Below, piece after piece: positions 8,100 to 17,681 of a stretch of 64,000 bases of DNA. The notes under the pieces are model-generated. The model was not told the origin of the DNA. It searched no databases and was given only the letters and a program-made list of their open reading frames with translations. Source of the stretch: Flavihumibacter fluminis (GTDB lineage Bacteria; Bacteroidota; Bacteroidia; Chitinophagales; Chitinophagaceae); assembly GCF_021491375.1 (NCBI RefSeq), contig NZ_JAKEVY010000004.1, positions 310,001 to 374,000 of the forward strand. Reading direction: 5' to 3'. The position numbers and the translations under genes are program-made. The number at the start of each line of letters is the position of its first letter. Within the stretch, counting starts at the first letter, position 1.

Positions 8100-8837
8100 T
8101 TAACCGTAAGTTGGTATTTTGACATCATGGTAAAAAAGGAATTTCCAGTTGTTTTCCTGGCCGGTTTTCCACCATTCCTGCCGAAGTTCCATTGCACGTT
8201 TCCCATCAAAGTCGTATTTGGCAACGAATTTGCTCTTCATTTGCTGTAACTGGGGCGCATTATCACCTCCAAAAAACACAGTACTTCCTCCGTCCACGAT
8301 CCTAAATATCTGGTGGAATGGGCAATGCCCGCCTACCAATTGATACTGAATATAACTGTCGATCACCCCATCTCCATCCAGCAACACTACCTGAGGCGCA
8401 GATCGCAAACATTCCAACTCTTCCGGTATATAAGAGGGGAATCCCTTTTCAAAAGCGAAGTCAAGTTCCTTACGTTGTACATAATAGGTTGCCTGCGGGA
8501 AGGACAACTCTATCTTTCCAGTTTCATGATTGCGATGGCTTACTCCTCCTGCATGATCTTTATGCAAATGGGTCATCAATACCTTCGTGATTTCACCTGG
8601 ATTAATCCCGGCATCCATCAGGTTGCTGAACAACTGTGGACGCCCATCTACTTCGAATCCAAGCCCGGCATCCAGTAATAATACATCTTCACTGGTTATT
8701 ACTACAAAGGGCTGAACTTCTACCAACAAACTACCAGTCGGACGATCATTCAATTCATCTTCGTGGTGATCAAAGGGCACAAATTGTTTGGTACCATCAA
8801 TCGTGAAACTTCCTTCTGAAAGAGGGATTACTCGCAT
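8100..8837 (-). CDS. metallo-beta-lactamase-fold hydrolase
   Basis: A 245-residue cytoplasmic protein of the MBL superfamily. The metal-binding motif HxHxDH appears as THLHKDH (His90, His92, Asp94, His95), with further ligands in GGHCPFHQ and in FFGGDNAPQ (aspartate). No signal peptide is present, so it is not a secreted beta-lactamase. The fold covers lactonases, glyoxalases and many other hydrolases, and the substrate cannot be chosen from sequence alone. It begins 11 bases after rodA ends and is likely the last gene of the cell-shape operon; a functional link to cell wall synthesis is only positional. Confidence 0.88.
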   Translation of the reverse strand: MRVIPLSEGSFTIDGTKQFVPFDHHEDELNDRPTGSLLVEVQPFVVITSEDVLLLDAGLGFEVDGRPQLFSNLMDAGINPGEITKVLMTHLHKDHAGGVSHRNHETGKIELSFPQATYYVQRKELDFAFEKGFPSYIPEELECLRSAPQVVLLDGDGVIDSYIQYQLVGGHCPFHQIFRIVDGGSTVFFGGDNAPQLQQMKSKFVAKYDFDGKRAMELRQEWWKTGQENNWKFLFYHDVKIPTYG

Positions 8838-8848
8838 ATTTTTTGAAT

Positions 8849-10180
8849 TTAACGCAGTACCATCTGCCGGTCTGCATCTAATCGGATTAATATAAACAAG
8901 GCAGCAGTAAAAGTGATTAAAGAGGTTCCACCGTAACTAATAAACGGTAGAGGAATTCCGATCACCGGAGCAAGCCCGATGGTCATGCAGATATTAATCG
9001 CAATATGAAAAAACAGGATGGATGCTACTCCATACGCATAAGCCCTGCTGAAGACACTTCGTTGTCGTTCTGCCACTGTAATGATCCGCATTAATAGTAA
9101 AAAATAAATGGCCATCAGGATAAAACTTCCTATAAACCCGAAACCTTCACCAATCGTACAAAATATAAAGTCGGTTCTTTGCTCGGGTACAAAATCGTAA
9201 CGGGTTTGTGTACCTTTTAGCAAGCCTTTTCCGGCCAATCCTCCACTACCAATTGCGATCTTGCTTTGTTTTACGTTGTAATCACCTCCATCATCCTTTT
9301 TCTTGGCAGGTGCTTCTTCCAGTACAGCTGTGCCTCCACTGGGCGCATAATCCTTTCCAATGGTATCGTAGATTCGTTTAACCTGGTAGGGCTGCAAAAC
9401 TGATTCAAACACATAGGGTACCAGGAAACGTTGAATACCCACACATACCATCCAGATACCGACAATTGTAATGAGAATTTGTTTTCTACGTTTAATTTGT
9501 CTGCGTAAAATATAAATCGCTGCCAATGCAATACCGGTAAGTATCATTGCCAGTGTGTTCGGCTCCATCAGGAGAGTCGCAACAACCAGTACTGCAAAAG
9601 AAAATCCGATAATCAATATACCCGCCGGTAAACCTTCCCTAAACATGACTAGGAAAAAAGAAAAATAAACCAATGCCAACCCGGTTTCCTGCTGCAGTAT
9701 CGAGAGTATGGCAGGTGTGAGTGCTATCGCGGTTGCAATTAACTGTGATTTTGTTTTTGAAAAATCTGTTTCAACCCGGCTTAAATATTTAGCCAGTGCA
9801 AGTGCCACAAATACTTTGCAAAGATCCGCTGGCTGCAACTGGAAACTCGCAAAGCGAATGATTGACCTTGTACCCTTGATTTCTGTATGGAAAGGAAATA
9901 CGAGCAGCAACAAAACAATACCAAATGCATACCACAAATTGGCCGTCGCAGTAAAAAACTTTGAATCCGTTACCATGATAATGACTGCGATGACCATGGC
10001 CAGCAGCCAAAATATCAATTGCTTGCTGTAATCGGTTTTGAACGATGTAAAGGACTGCAGGATGGGTTCACCCTCCTTGTAGGTAGCACCGAATATGCTT
10101 ATCACCCCGATGGCACATAGCATCATATAAAGGCCTACCAATAACCAGTCAATACCTTTTGATGAATTTCTTGCGTTCAT
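8849..10180 (-). CDS. rodA: rod shape-determining peptidoglycan polymerase RodA
   Basis: A 443-residue SEDS-family glycosyltransferase that polymerises peptidoglycan glycan strands with PBP2 in the elongasome. About ten membrane segments are visible. The SEDS hallmarks QSKIAIGSGGLAGKG, GTQTRYDFVPEQRTDFIF and the C-terminal GIPLPFISYGGTSL are present. Compared with enterobacterial RodA there are roughly 20 extra residues (about 277-302, rich in Glu, Ala, Lys and Asp) just before the QSKIAIGSGG motif, in a periplasmic loop. It starts two bases after pbp2 ends, showing tight coupling. Confidence 0.95.
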   Translation of the reverse strand: MNARNSSKGIDWLLVGLYMMLCAIGVISIFGATYKEGEPILQSFTSFKTDYSKQLIFWLLAMVIAVIIMVTDSKFFTATANLWYAFGIVLLLLVFPFHTEIKGTRSIIRFASFQLQPADLCKVFVALALAKYLSRVETDFSKTKSQLIATAIALTPAILSILQQETGLALVYFSFFLVMFREGLPAGILIIGFSFAVLVVATLLMEPNTLAMILTGIALAAIYILRRQIKRRKQILITIVGIWMVCVGIQRFLVPYVFESVLQPYQVKRIYDTIGKDYAPSGGTAVLEEAPAKKKDDGGDYNVKQSKIAIGSGGLAGKGLLKGTQTRYDFVPEQRTDFIFCTIGEGFGFIGSFILMAIYFLLLMRIITVAERQRSVFSRAYAYGVASILFFHIAINICMTIGLAPVIGIPLPFISYGGTSLITFTAALFILIRLDADRQMVLR

Positions 10181-10182
10181 AA

Positions 10183-12279
10183 TCAGGCAGTTACAGGATG
10201 GGTGAGAGAATATTGTTCAGGAACAATGGCTTCCGGTCGCTGCCAGGTTGTACGGATATCCCGAATCGGAGATGGCGAATTTTCTTTTTGCTGCAGGCTG
10301 TCCTTTTTATATTCCCTTCTTAAAAAACGCTTGATCGCACTGGAATCCTTTGTCATCTTGAACCAGTTATAGGCTCGAGTTGAGTCGGCCTTATACTGTT
10401 CACGCACCAGCCAGCCTGGCATCAGGTTGGCCGCAGCGATCCGTTCTACTTCCTTCAATCGTTCTGTACGCAAGGTATCATTCAGGAATTTTTCCATCAT
10501 CAGCGCTGCAATTGGTCCTGCCCAGGTTCCACCATATCCCGCATTTTCCACAATCACAGCAATCGCTATTTTCGGATCCTCTCTTGGTGCGAAGCATACA
10601 AATACCGAGTTGTCTTTCAGTTTGGTTCGCTTTCCATCAATCACCCGATAGTTCTCAGCCGTTCCGGTTTTTGCGCAGACATTAATATCAGGCAGTTTGG
10701 CTACCCGTGCTGTTCCAATTTCCACTACATCCTGCATACCTGAAATCACCGCTTCATAAGCATCATCCGGGATACTTGTCAGCGGTTCATGTTTGATCCG
10801 GAATGGATTCATGATGGAATCAGCGGGCGTTTCATCATCAATGTTTTTTACAAAATGAGGGGTATAATAGTATCCTTTATTTGCGATGATACACATGGAA
10901 TTGGCCAGTTGCAACGGAGTAGCCAGCATCATGTCCTGCCCAATACCCAGGGTCAGGTTAGTACAACTGTTCCAACTGTTGCGATACACTTTATTGTACA
11001 CCGAACTGTCCGGAATGTTGCCCCGGTCTTCACTTGGAAGATCTACTCCTACCCGAACCCCAAGATCGAATGCATTCATGTATTGCTTCCATTTCTGGTA
11101 ACCGTTTTTCACCCCTTTGTATTTGCCTGCATCTACTGATAACCGGTAGATATGTGTGAAATAGGAGTTACAGGAATTGGCAATCGCCAGCCGAAGGTTA
11201 GCCGCATGTCCGGCGTTGGAATGGGTACATTTTACAGGTCTCGAACATCCATAGTATGCACCACTACATCCAATTCCAAAGGATGGTGTGATAATACCTT
11301 CATCCAATGCCACCAATGCGCCCAATGGTTTAAAGGTAGAGCCCGGAGGGTACTGTCCTTTAATGGCGCGGTTCAGGAGCGGACTACTCACATCCAGGAA
11401 AAGCTTGTTGAAGTTTTGTTGCTTATTGGGACCCGTCAACATGTTGGGGTCAAAATTCGGTCCAGATACCATCGATAAAATCCCTCCCGATTTGGGTTCA
11501 ATGGCAACCACAGCACCTACTTTGCCCTGCATTAATTTCTCGGCTAGTTGTTGCAGTTCTATATCTATATAAGTATGCAGATTTCTTCCTGCAACGGCTG
11601 CAGTATCATAAATCCCGTTTTCGTACTTGCCTACCAGCCGATTTTTATTATCCTTGATAAGGTACTCTACCCCCCGTTTGCCCATCAACACGCGTTCATA
11701 ATAGGCCTCCAGTCCGGTTTTGCCGATGTAATCACCCAACCGGTAAAATCCATTCGAACGTTTGATATTACCGGAATCGGCCTCACCGATATAACCCATA
11801 ATATGGGCGGCTGCTTTAAATGGATACACCCGAACCGGGCGTTCCACCAGGGCGAAACCCGGGAATTTATAAATATTCTCTTCCAGCCTAGCGTGCATTT
11901 CCGGAGTGAGCAGATCTTCGAATATACTTGGCCGATAGCGACCGTTTTTCAGTATGGCTGTTACTATTCTCTTTTTAAATTCTGCCGTATCAATTTCCAC
12001 CAGTTTACATAGGAAACTGGTGTCAACTCCCTTGATCTGAGAAGGCGTAACTTCCAGATCATACATGATTGTATTGTTCAGAATAGCCTTTCCTTTACGA
12101 TCGTAAATGATACCACGATCGGGATACCGCACTTTGGGGTATACCGCATTGTTAAAGGCAAGGGCCTCATATTTACTGGAAAACAATTGCAGGTTTACCA
12201 ACTGTGCCACAATGATCAGAAACACGCCCGCCACAATCAGACGGATAACAGTTGAACGCGATTGGTTAAACACAGACAT
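10183..12279 (-). CDS. mrdA: penicillin-binding protein 2 (elongation transpeptidase)
   Basis: A 698-residue class B penicillin-binding protein: an N-terminal membrane anchor (about 12-31), a PBP dimerisation/pedestal domain (about 50-220) and a transpeptidase domain. The catalytic motifs are SxxK at Ser314-Lys317 (in PPGSTFKP), SxN at Ser369-Cys-Asn371, and KTG at 537-539. It crosslinks peptidoglycan during elongation together with RodA and the Mre proteins, its neighbours here. It is longer than many homologues because of a charged C-terminal tail. Purine-rich repeat sequence begins three bases upstream of the start codon. Confidence 0.95.
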   Translation of the reverse strand: MSVFNQSRSTVIRLIVAGVFLIIVAQLVNLQLFSSKYEALAFNNAVYPKVRYPDRGIIYDRKGKAILNNTIMYDLEVTPSQIKGVDTSFLCKLVEIDTAEFKKRIVTAILKNGRYRPSIFEDLLTPEMHARLEENIYKFPGFALVERPVRVYPFKAAAHIMGYIGEADSGNIKRSNGFYRLGDYIGKTGLEAYYERVLMGKRGVEYLIKDNKNRLVGKYENGIYDTAAVAGRNLHTYIDIELQQLAEKLMQGKVGAVVAIEPKSGGILSMVSGPNFDPNMLTGPNKQQNFNKLFLDVSSPLLNRAIKGQYPPGSTFKPLGALVALDEGIITPSFGIGCSGAYYGCSRPVKCTHSNAGHAANLRLAIANSCNSYFTHIYRLSVDAGKYKGVKNGYQKWKQYMNAFDLGVRVGVDLPSEDRGNIPDSSVYNKVYRNSWNSCTNLTLGIGQDMMLATPLQLANSMCIIANKGYYYTPHFVKNIDDETPADSIMNPFRIKHEPLTSIPDDAYEAVISGMQDVVEIGTARVAKLPDINVCAKTGTAENYRVIDGKRTKLKDNSVFVCFAPREDPKIAIAVIVENAGYGGTWAGPIAALMMEKFLNDTLRTERLKEVERIAAANLMPGWLVREQYKADSTRAYNWFKMTKDSSAIKRFLRREYKKDSLQQKENSPSPIRDIRTTWQRPEAIVPEQYSLTHPVTA

Positions 12280-12281
12280 AT

Positions 12282-12300
12282 GGGAATGGGAAATGGAGAA
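12282..12300. repeat. purine-rich repeat remnant upstream of pbp2
   Basis: GGGAATGGGAAATGGAGAA resembles the units of the larger purine-rich arrays at 38.8 kb and 46.3 kb and leads into heptamer array H2. Confidence 0.5.
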
Positions 12301-12323
12301 TTATATGGGCAAAGGTAGGGAAA

Positions 12324-12401
12324 ACGTGAGACGTGAAACGTCAGATGTGAGACGCAAAAACAACTTCTCACTTCTCACATCTCACGTCTCACTTCTTACA
12401 T
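12324..12401. repeat. heptanucleotide array H2 (mreD-pbp2 gap)
   Basis: Units ACGTGAG, ACGTGAA, ACGTCAG, ATGTGAG (12324-12351) are followed by a short A-rich joint, then the inverse series ACTTCTC, ACTTCTC, ACATCTC, ACGTCTC, ACTTCTT (12363-12397). GTGAGACGTGA (12326-12336) is a perfect 11-bp complement of 12382-12392, so a hairpin can form. The array covers the mreD stop codon (12396-12398). Confidence 0.85.
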
Positions 12402-12926
12402 ATTGGTGCGAAATCGCTCCTTCCTGTAAAAGAGCATCTCGGTTATAAGTATCAGCAAAAGACTAATTCCGGTAGAAGCTCCTACTTTGCCAAGGAAATA
12501 CCAGAAGTTGCCGAAGCTCATCCATTCCAGGAAAACCAGGTAACCATGGTGAACAAGTGTTAACACCACCACGAGTACCATGTAGGGTGCCCAGCCCATG
12601 CTGTTAATGGATGGAGCACCATAACTCTGTTCTGCTCCTTCCTGTCGGATCAGCAGATTCACCAGGAAGGGGCGCAGGTAAGCAATCATTACACAGGCCG
12701 CTGCATGTAACCCCGGCCACATCAGGAAATAATCCAGTGTCAGGCCGTACAAAAAGGCTACCACCATCAGCCAGGTTCTGCCCATATTAAATGGGAGCCA
12801 GAGAATAAATAGAAAGTAGAGATACGGAACAATGAATTGATGTAATGGCGGGATCTTGTGCAGGATAAAAACCTGAACCAGCAGAAAGAGCATTGCTCGC
12901 AGACTATGTTTCACAAAATCACTCAT
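12396..12926 (-). CDS. mreD: rod shape-determining protein MreD
   Basis: A 176-residue hydrophobic protein with about five membrane segments. Its position directly after mreC, with an 8-base overlap of the two reading frames, and before pbp2 identifies it as MreD, the poorly conserved membrane member of the Mre complex. Its last codons and stop lie within heptamer array H2. Sequence motifs are weak in this family, so the name rests mostly on topology and synteny. Confidence 0.88.
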   Translation of the reverse strand: MSDFVKHSLRAMLFLLVQVFILHKIPPLHQFIVPYLYFLFILWLPFNMGRTWLMVVAFLYGLTLDYFLMWPGLHAAACVMIAYLRPFLVNLLIRQEGAEQSYGAPSINSMGWAPYMVLVVVLTLVHHGYLVFLEWMSFGNFWYFLGKVGASTGISLLLILITEMLFYRKERFRTNM

Positions 12927-13773
12927 TCGTATTGCGGGTTGCGTTTTCCAGTTTCTGTTGTTCTTCCAGCTGTGTATTCTGCACTACGTAGACAAACTGC
13001 ACCGTTGAAAAATTGGTACCTGTCTTAAGCCGCAGGTTGTAAAAATTTGTACTGGGATCATTCATTATACTATCCACCGTTCCGATCAAAATATTGGGTG
13101 GAAAAATTGAAGAAAGTTCACTGGTCAGCACAGAGTCTCCTTTCTGAATCTTCACACTTTTCGGGATATTCCGCATCTGTACAATACGGGGATTCAGTCC
13201 GTCCCAGCCGATCGAACCACGTTCTCCTGAATTTTTCAGTTTACCATCCACTTTGAACTGCCGGCTGATCATGGTCATTACAGTTGAGTAATTGGCACTT
13301 GTATTCACCACGCGGCCTACTACCCCATTTGAACCAATAACCGCCATATCTGGCCGAACACCCTGGTCAGAACCCCGATGTATTGTAATGAAATTGGTTT
13401 GAGTGGTGATAAAACTACCTACGACCTTGGCCTCCCGGTAGACATAGCGCTGAAAGGGTTTCAGTGAATCAAGCCGGATGGAATCCACGATCAGCTTTTG
13501 CGTAGTATCGGGCGACTGGTAATTGGATCGCAGCATTTCCCTGAGTGCTACGTTTTCCTTTACCAGGTTTTCATTCGCTTTTTTCAGCTTGAAATAATAG
13601 TCTACCGTATTGTACTGTTCATTTACCCTACCCGTGATCTCATTGGCAACTCCTGCAAATGCCGCTTCATGGAATTTATTATACCGAAAAAGGAAAGACA
13701 GTGCCAATGCCTGCAATGCCAGGAAGGACAAAAAATTAAAGTAACGCCGGATAAACAGGAAGATATTTCGCAT
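12919..13773 (-). CDS. mreC: rod shape-determining protein MreC
   Basis: A 284-residue bitopic protein: a short cytoplasmic N-terminus, one membrane span (about 10-30), a coiled coil (about 50-85), and a periplasmic beta-rich domain (about 115-270) containing GSDQGVRPDMAVIGSNGVVGRV, shared by MreC proteins. It bridges cytoplasmic MreB to the periplasmic PBP2/RodA machinery. It starts five bases after mreB ends and overlaps mreD by eight. Confidence 0.95.
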   Translation of the reverse strand: MRNIFLFIRRYFNFLSFLALQALALSFLFRYNKFHEAAFAGVANEITGRVNEQYNTVDYYFKLKKANENLVKENVALREMLRSNYQSPDTTQKLIVDSIRLDSLKPFQRYVYREAKVVGSFITTQTNFITIHRGSDQGVRPDMAVIGSNGVVGRVVNTSANYSTVMTMISRQFKVDGKLKNSGERGSIGWDGLNPRIVQMRNIPKSVKIQKGDSVLTSELSSIFPPNILIGTVDSIMNDPSTNFYNLRLKTGTNFSTVQFVYVVQNTQLEEQQKLENATRNTNE

Positions 13774-13778
13774 ATCTG

Positions 13779-14804
13779 TTAACGCATCACGAAGGGATAG
13801 CGGTCATAATTCTTCAACGCAATACCAGTACCACGAACCACGCTCTTCAGCGGATCATCCGCCACATGTACGGGCAGTTTGATTTTCTGACTCAATCGCT
13901 TATCCAGACCGCGTAGCAGGGCACCACCACCGGTAATATACAACCCTCTGCGGTAGATATCAGCAGCCAGCTCGGGCGGAGTGGTTTCCAGAGCTTTCAG
14001 GATGGCCTCTTCAATTTTAAAAATGCTCTTGTCCAGCGCCTCAGCAATTTCCTGGAAGCTCACCATGATCTGCTTGGGGATCCCGGTTACCAGGTCACGA
14101 CCATTTACCGGGATATCATCTGGTGGATTGTCAAGGTCTTTCATCGCCGCTCCGATCTGGATTTTGATCTGCTCGGCAGTACGCTCACCGATTAACAGAC
14201 TGTGATAACGACGAAGCGCTTCCATGATATCAGCGGTAAATTCATCCCCGGCGATACGGATACTCTGGTCGCAAACAATACCAGCCAGTGCGATCACGGT
14301 AATGCCGGTGGTACCACCGCCTATATCGATAATCATGTTACCAACGGGTTCTTCTACATCGATACCGATACCCAGGGCGGCCGCCATGGGCTCATGAATG
14401 AGATAAACCTCCTTGGCTCCTGCCTGTTCCGCACTATCGCGCACTGCTCTTTTCTCTACTTCCGTAATGGAAGAAGGAATACAGATCATCATACGCCAGC
14501 TGGGTGGGAACAGCGGTTTTTTGGGATAGATCATTTTGATCATTTCCCGTATCATAAGCTCGGCGGCGTTGAAGTCGGCAATTACTCCATCTTTCAGTGG
14601 CCTTACCGTGCGGATACTTTCATGCGTTTTTTCATGCATCATCAATGCACGCTTGCCAACGGCCAGCACATTCTTCGGGTTGTTCCGGTCGAGGGCAACA
14701 ATCGAAGGTTCGTTCACTACAATTTCATCGTTATGTATGATTAGGGTATTGGCTGTACCCAGATCCATGGCAATTTCCTGGGTCAGAAAGTTGAATAATC
14801 CCAT
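13779..14804 (-). CDS. mreB: rod shape-determining actin homologue MreB
   Basis: A 341-residue cytoplasmic ATPase of the actin/Hsp70 superfamily that forms membrane-associated filaments guiding cell-wall elongation. The first phosphate-binding motif (DLGTANTLI, near residue 14), the second nucleotide motif (IDIGGGTT, mid-protein) and the adenosine motif (ITGGGALLRGLD, near the C-terminus) are all visible. The length matches the family. It is the promoter-proximal gene of the mreBCD-pbp2-rodA operon. Confidence 0.97.
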   Translation of the reverse strand: MGLFNFLTQEIAMDLGTANTLIIHNDEIVVNEPSIVALDRNNPKNVLAVGKRALMMHEKTHESIRTVRPLKDGVIADFNAAELMIREMIKMIYPKKPLFPPSWRMMICIPSSITEVEKRAVRDSAEQAGAKEVYLIHEPMAAALGIGIDVEEPVGNMIIDIGGGTTGITVIALAGIVCDQSIRIAGDEFTADIMEALRRYHSLLIGERTAEQIKIQIGAAMKDLDNPPDDIPVNGRDLVTGIPKQIMVSFQEIAEALDKSIFKIEEAILKALETTPPELAADIYRRGLYITGGGALLRGLDKRLSQKIKLPVHVADDPLKSVVRGTGIALKNYDRYPFVMR

Positions 14805-14948
14805 GTTGTTGAGGTCAAGATTTTAGTCAGGATATAATGTCAGCAAAATTGATGCAAATAATTCGATAAATCAAAGTAAGACACTTTGATTATCACTATT
14901 TTTTCCACAATATACTGAATTTCACTCCGCCGTGGCAGATGTCATCTA

Positions 14949-16328
14949 TCAGAGTCCGCCATGACCTGCATATAATTTGATCGGTCCTTCCAGTTCAAGG
15001 GCCAGAACCGACATATAATCGTCCTTGACGTTGGTAGGAATGTCAATATATACTAGTCCGGGTACCTGGCTCCAGGAGATTTTACCCACTACCTTATGGG
15101 ACAACTCCTGTCCGGTGCCTACCACCCGAATTGATTTGATCTTATTTACCAGGCCTTTGATCCAAACAGTTCCGGATGGCTTTCCAGCCAGAAAAAGATA
15201 CAATTTGGTAGAATCTTTGGAAATCGTAGAGGGACCGTAAAAATGCCCGTGTGGCATACCGCCCTGTGTACCGAAAATGGCTTCTTCATGTTTGCGGTTC
15301 CATTTGCCAAGTTCTTTCAAAACGGTAACCTGCTGCGGGGGGATAGTTCCATCTTCCATTGGCCCGATATCCAGGAGCAAATTTCCACCGCTGCCGATGG
15401 CATCTGCAAAAATTGAAATGATTTCCGCAGGCGTTTTCCAGTTGGTATCACTGTGTTGGTATCCCCAATTGTTATTGATGGTCATACAGAGCTCCCACCA
15501 GCGACCCTTTGGTCGGTGCACCGGGGTGTTTTGTTCGGGTGTAGCGTAATCGCCATATCCCTGCAACCTGGAATTAATGATGGCACCCGGCTTTGACTCC
15601 AGGATCATTTTCCGGATTCCGGCCGCATCCCATTCCTCAGCACTATGCTCCCAATCTCCATCGAACCACCAGAGATCCGGTTTGAACTGCTGGCTGATTT
15701 CCTGGATCTGGGCTTTATTAAATCGGCTGAAACGGTTCCAGCGGGCAGTATCCTGTGCAACTTTATATCGACTGCTATCCTTCAGAAATCCGGGATAATC
15801 AGGATAAGACCAGTCAATTAGAGAAAAATAAGCGCCTCTTTTAAGCCCGTATTTGTCCAGCGCCTGGAAGAACGGTGTTAGTAAATCCCTTTTTGCAGGT
15901 GTATTTTTTACTGTACTGTAATGTTTTTGGGCTGTATTCCAAAGGGCGAGTCCGTCGTGGTGTTTGGTGGTGATCACGGCATATCGGGCACCACTTTCCT
16001 TGATAAGAGCAGCCCACGCATCCGGATTGTATTTACTGGCAGTAAATCCCTTCATTTGTTTCATGTACTCAGCGTGACTGATCTTCTTATTATGAAAACT
16101 CCAGCTTTCGTCTACGCCGTTTACTGCATACATCCCGTAATGAATGAAAATACCGAGCCTGGCATCGCCAAACCAGGCCATTTTTGCAGTGTCTCCACCG
16201 GGTTGTAGTTGTTGGGGAGTAAGTCCGGTTACTCCTGTTTGAGCCTGTAACGCCTGGAGGGAAATCGTTCCACTCAATGTAGCAAGCATAGCAATTGTTA
16301 GTGTTCTTTTCCAGTAGCCTTTTTTCAT
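14949..16328 (-). CDS. alpha-L-fucosidase, glycoside hydrolase family 29
   Basis: A 459-residue exported enzyme (signal peptide about 1-30) predicted to release terminal L-fucose from glycans in the periplasm. GH29 features include GIFIHYGMY (59-67), TTKHHDGLALW (120-130) and DLWWFDGDW (218-226); Asp223 is the likely catalytic nucleophile by alignment with known GH29 enzymes. It is a single gene flanked by unrelated genes, with no SusC/SusD pair nearby, so it is not in an obvious polysaccharide utilisation locus. Linkage specificity cannot be told from the sequence. Confidence 0.92.
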   Translation of the reverse strand: MKKGYWKRTLTIAMLATLSGTISLQALQAQTGVTGLTPQQLQPGGDTAKMAWFGDARLGIFIHYGMYAVNGVDESWSFHNKKISHAEYMKQMKGFTASKYNPDAWAALIKESGARYAVITTKHHDGLALWNTAQKHYSTVKNTPAKRDLLTPFFQALDKYGLKRGAYFSLIDWSYPDYPGFLKDSSRYKVAQDTARWNRFSRFNKAQIQEISQQFKPDLWWFDGDWEHSAEEWDAAGIRKMILESKPGAIINSRLQGYGDYATPEQNTPVHRPKGRWWELCMTINNNWGYQHSDTNWKTPAEIISIFADAIGSGGNLLLDIGPMEDGTIPPQQVTVLKELGKWNRKHEEAIFGTQGGMPHGHFYGPSTISKDSTKLYLFLAGKPSGTVWIKGLVNKIKSIRVVGTGQELSHKVVGKISWSQVPGLVYIDIPTNVKDDYMSVLALELEGPIKLYAGHGGL

Positions 16329-16646
16329 GTTGATTCAATTCAACGGCTAATGTACAGGATGCATACCGATGAGGCTGTTTCGATTTTCCTTATTCAGTCC
16401 AATATTTTACCAAGGTTACAACCTTGCTCAAAATCAATCCTTCTTGTGCCCGATCTGGCAAATAGGTAATTTTCTTTAAGGCAGATGATTCAACTGCTCA
16501 ACGACAATGGACGATTAAAAAGACCACGTAAACGAAAAAACTCCCCTGGATTTCTCAGAAACCGACATACAATAGCATAAACTGGAAGAATCTTACTAGC
16601 AGTAAAAAGTGAAAGAATTCTCACGTCTCACATCTCACGTCTCACT
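16329..16646. other. 318-base intergenic region upstream of the fucosidase
   Basis: No open frame of note and no clear TAnnTTTG element were found on the fucosidase strand. The far end (16616-16646) is heptamer array H3. A control region for the fucosidase should lie in the part near 16330-16450 but could not be pinned down. Confidence 0.5.
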
Positions 16647-16650
16647 TTAC
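16616..16650. repeat. heptanucleotide array H3 (end of tryptophan dioxygenase)
   Basis: AATTCTC, ACGTCTC, ACATCTC, ACGTCTC, ACTTTAC in exact 7-base steps. Its 25-base core (16620-16644) is identical to that of array H7 at about 24 kb. It covers the stop codon of the dioxygenase gene (16647-16649). Confidence 0.85.
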
Positions 16651-17681
16651 ATTCCCCCAAAACCGAGACGTTTCTCCATTGTTGTATCCAGCTTTGGCAA
16701 GTGCCGGCGCTCTACCAGAAAACTCGTTAATTGAGCGATTTCGCGAAAGATATAATGCTTATCAACTGCACCTTTCAGGTAATCCTTACCCGTACTGCCT
16801 CCTGTGCCAATCCTGGTTCCGATCATACGATGTACCATGTTCATGTGACGATAACGCCAGGTACTCAGCTGCTCATCCATCTCAAGCAATACATTCAGTA
16901 ACTGAAACGGCAATTGCAAAATAGGATACCCCCTGTACAACATTATAAACAATGCAGCCCTGGATGCCCTTGGAGATAATTGACGATTCTGCTGATCGGT
17001 CGAATCCTGCTTTTGCACCGTCCCAAACATATGGGCAAATGCATCGAGGTTGCCCTGCTCTTTTTCGGATAAACTTGAACGGTAGACAGCCGCATACTCC
17101 TCAAACCAGCCAGGGGCCTGCTCCAGGAATGGCATCCGCTCCAGCCATTCATTCAGTAAACTGATCAGGGATTGTTCAGACTCAATTCGTTTAATCAGGG
17201 CTACCTGCTCCGGACGCAACTGCGACAAGTAATATTCCTGGCCATGCCGCTGTTCGAATCGGAGTCCCAGCCTGGCTTCCAGCCCCTTAAATTGCCAGCT
17301 CTGAAATCCAGATGCCGGTCGCAGCATGTCTCTGAAATCCAGGAAATCCATAGGAGTCATCGTTTCCATCACGTCAATCTGCTGAACAAGCAACTTCAGG
17401 ATGGTTACCGTGCGCTGCAACCGATGAACTACGGTTTGCAGTTCAGGAGAATTATCGTTTAGGGATGGCTGTTGCAGAATCGCATGCACACTATCTACTT
17501 CATACATGATCTGCTTGAACCACAATTCATAGGCCTGGTGAATGATGATGAACAACATTTCATCATGTGCTGGCTGCTGCTGCAATTCACTTTCAGGTTG
17601 CTGAGCTCCCAGAATCTTTTCCAACTGCAGATAATCAGAATAGTGCACAGGTTTCATTGCAATCAGATTAGTTGAATTCAT
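16647..17681 (-). CDS. kynA: tryptophan 2,3-dioxygenase family protein
   Basis: A 344-residue haem enzyme predicted to open the indole ring of L-tryptophan to N-formylkynurenine. Family signatures include HDEMLFIIIHQAYELWFKQ (39-57) and, near the C-terminus, RHMNMVHRMIG followed by a Gly/Thr-rich substrate loop (GTGGSTGKDYL). His279 in RHM is the probable axial haem ligand. The ATG at 17681 overlaps the purD stop by 14 bases; a second ATG at 17657 would avoid overlap and is equally possible. No other kynurenine pathway gene is adjacent. Co-transcription with purD is likely. Confidence 0.88.
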   Translation of the reverse strand: MNSTNLIAMKPVHYSDYLQLEKILGAQQPESELQQQPAHDEMLFIIIHQAYELWFKQIMYEVDSVHAILQQPSLNDNSPELQTVVHRLQRTVTILKLLVQQIDVMETMTPMDFLDFRDMLRPASGFQSWQFKGLEARLGLRFEQRHGQEYYLSQLRPEQVALIKRIESEQSLISLLNEWLERMPFLEQAPGWFEEYAAVYRSSLSEKEQGNLDAFAHMFGTVQKQDSTDQQNRQLSPRASRAALFIMLYRGYPILQLPFQLLNVLLEMDEQLSTWRYRHMNMVHRMIGTRIGTGGSTGKDYLKGAVDKHYIFREIAQLTSFLVERRHLPKLDTTMEKRLGFGGM

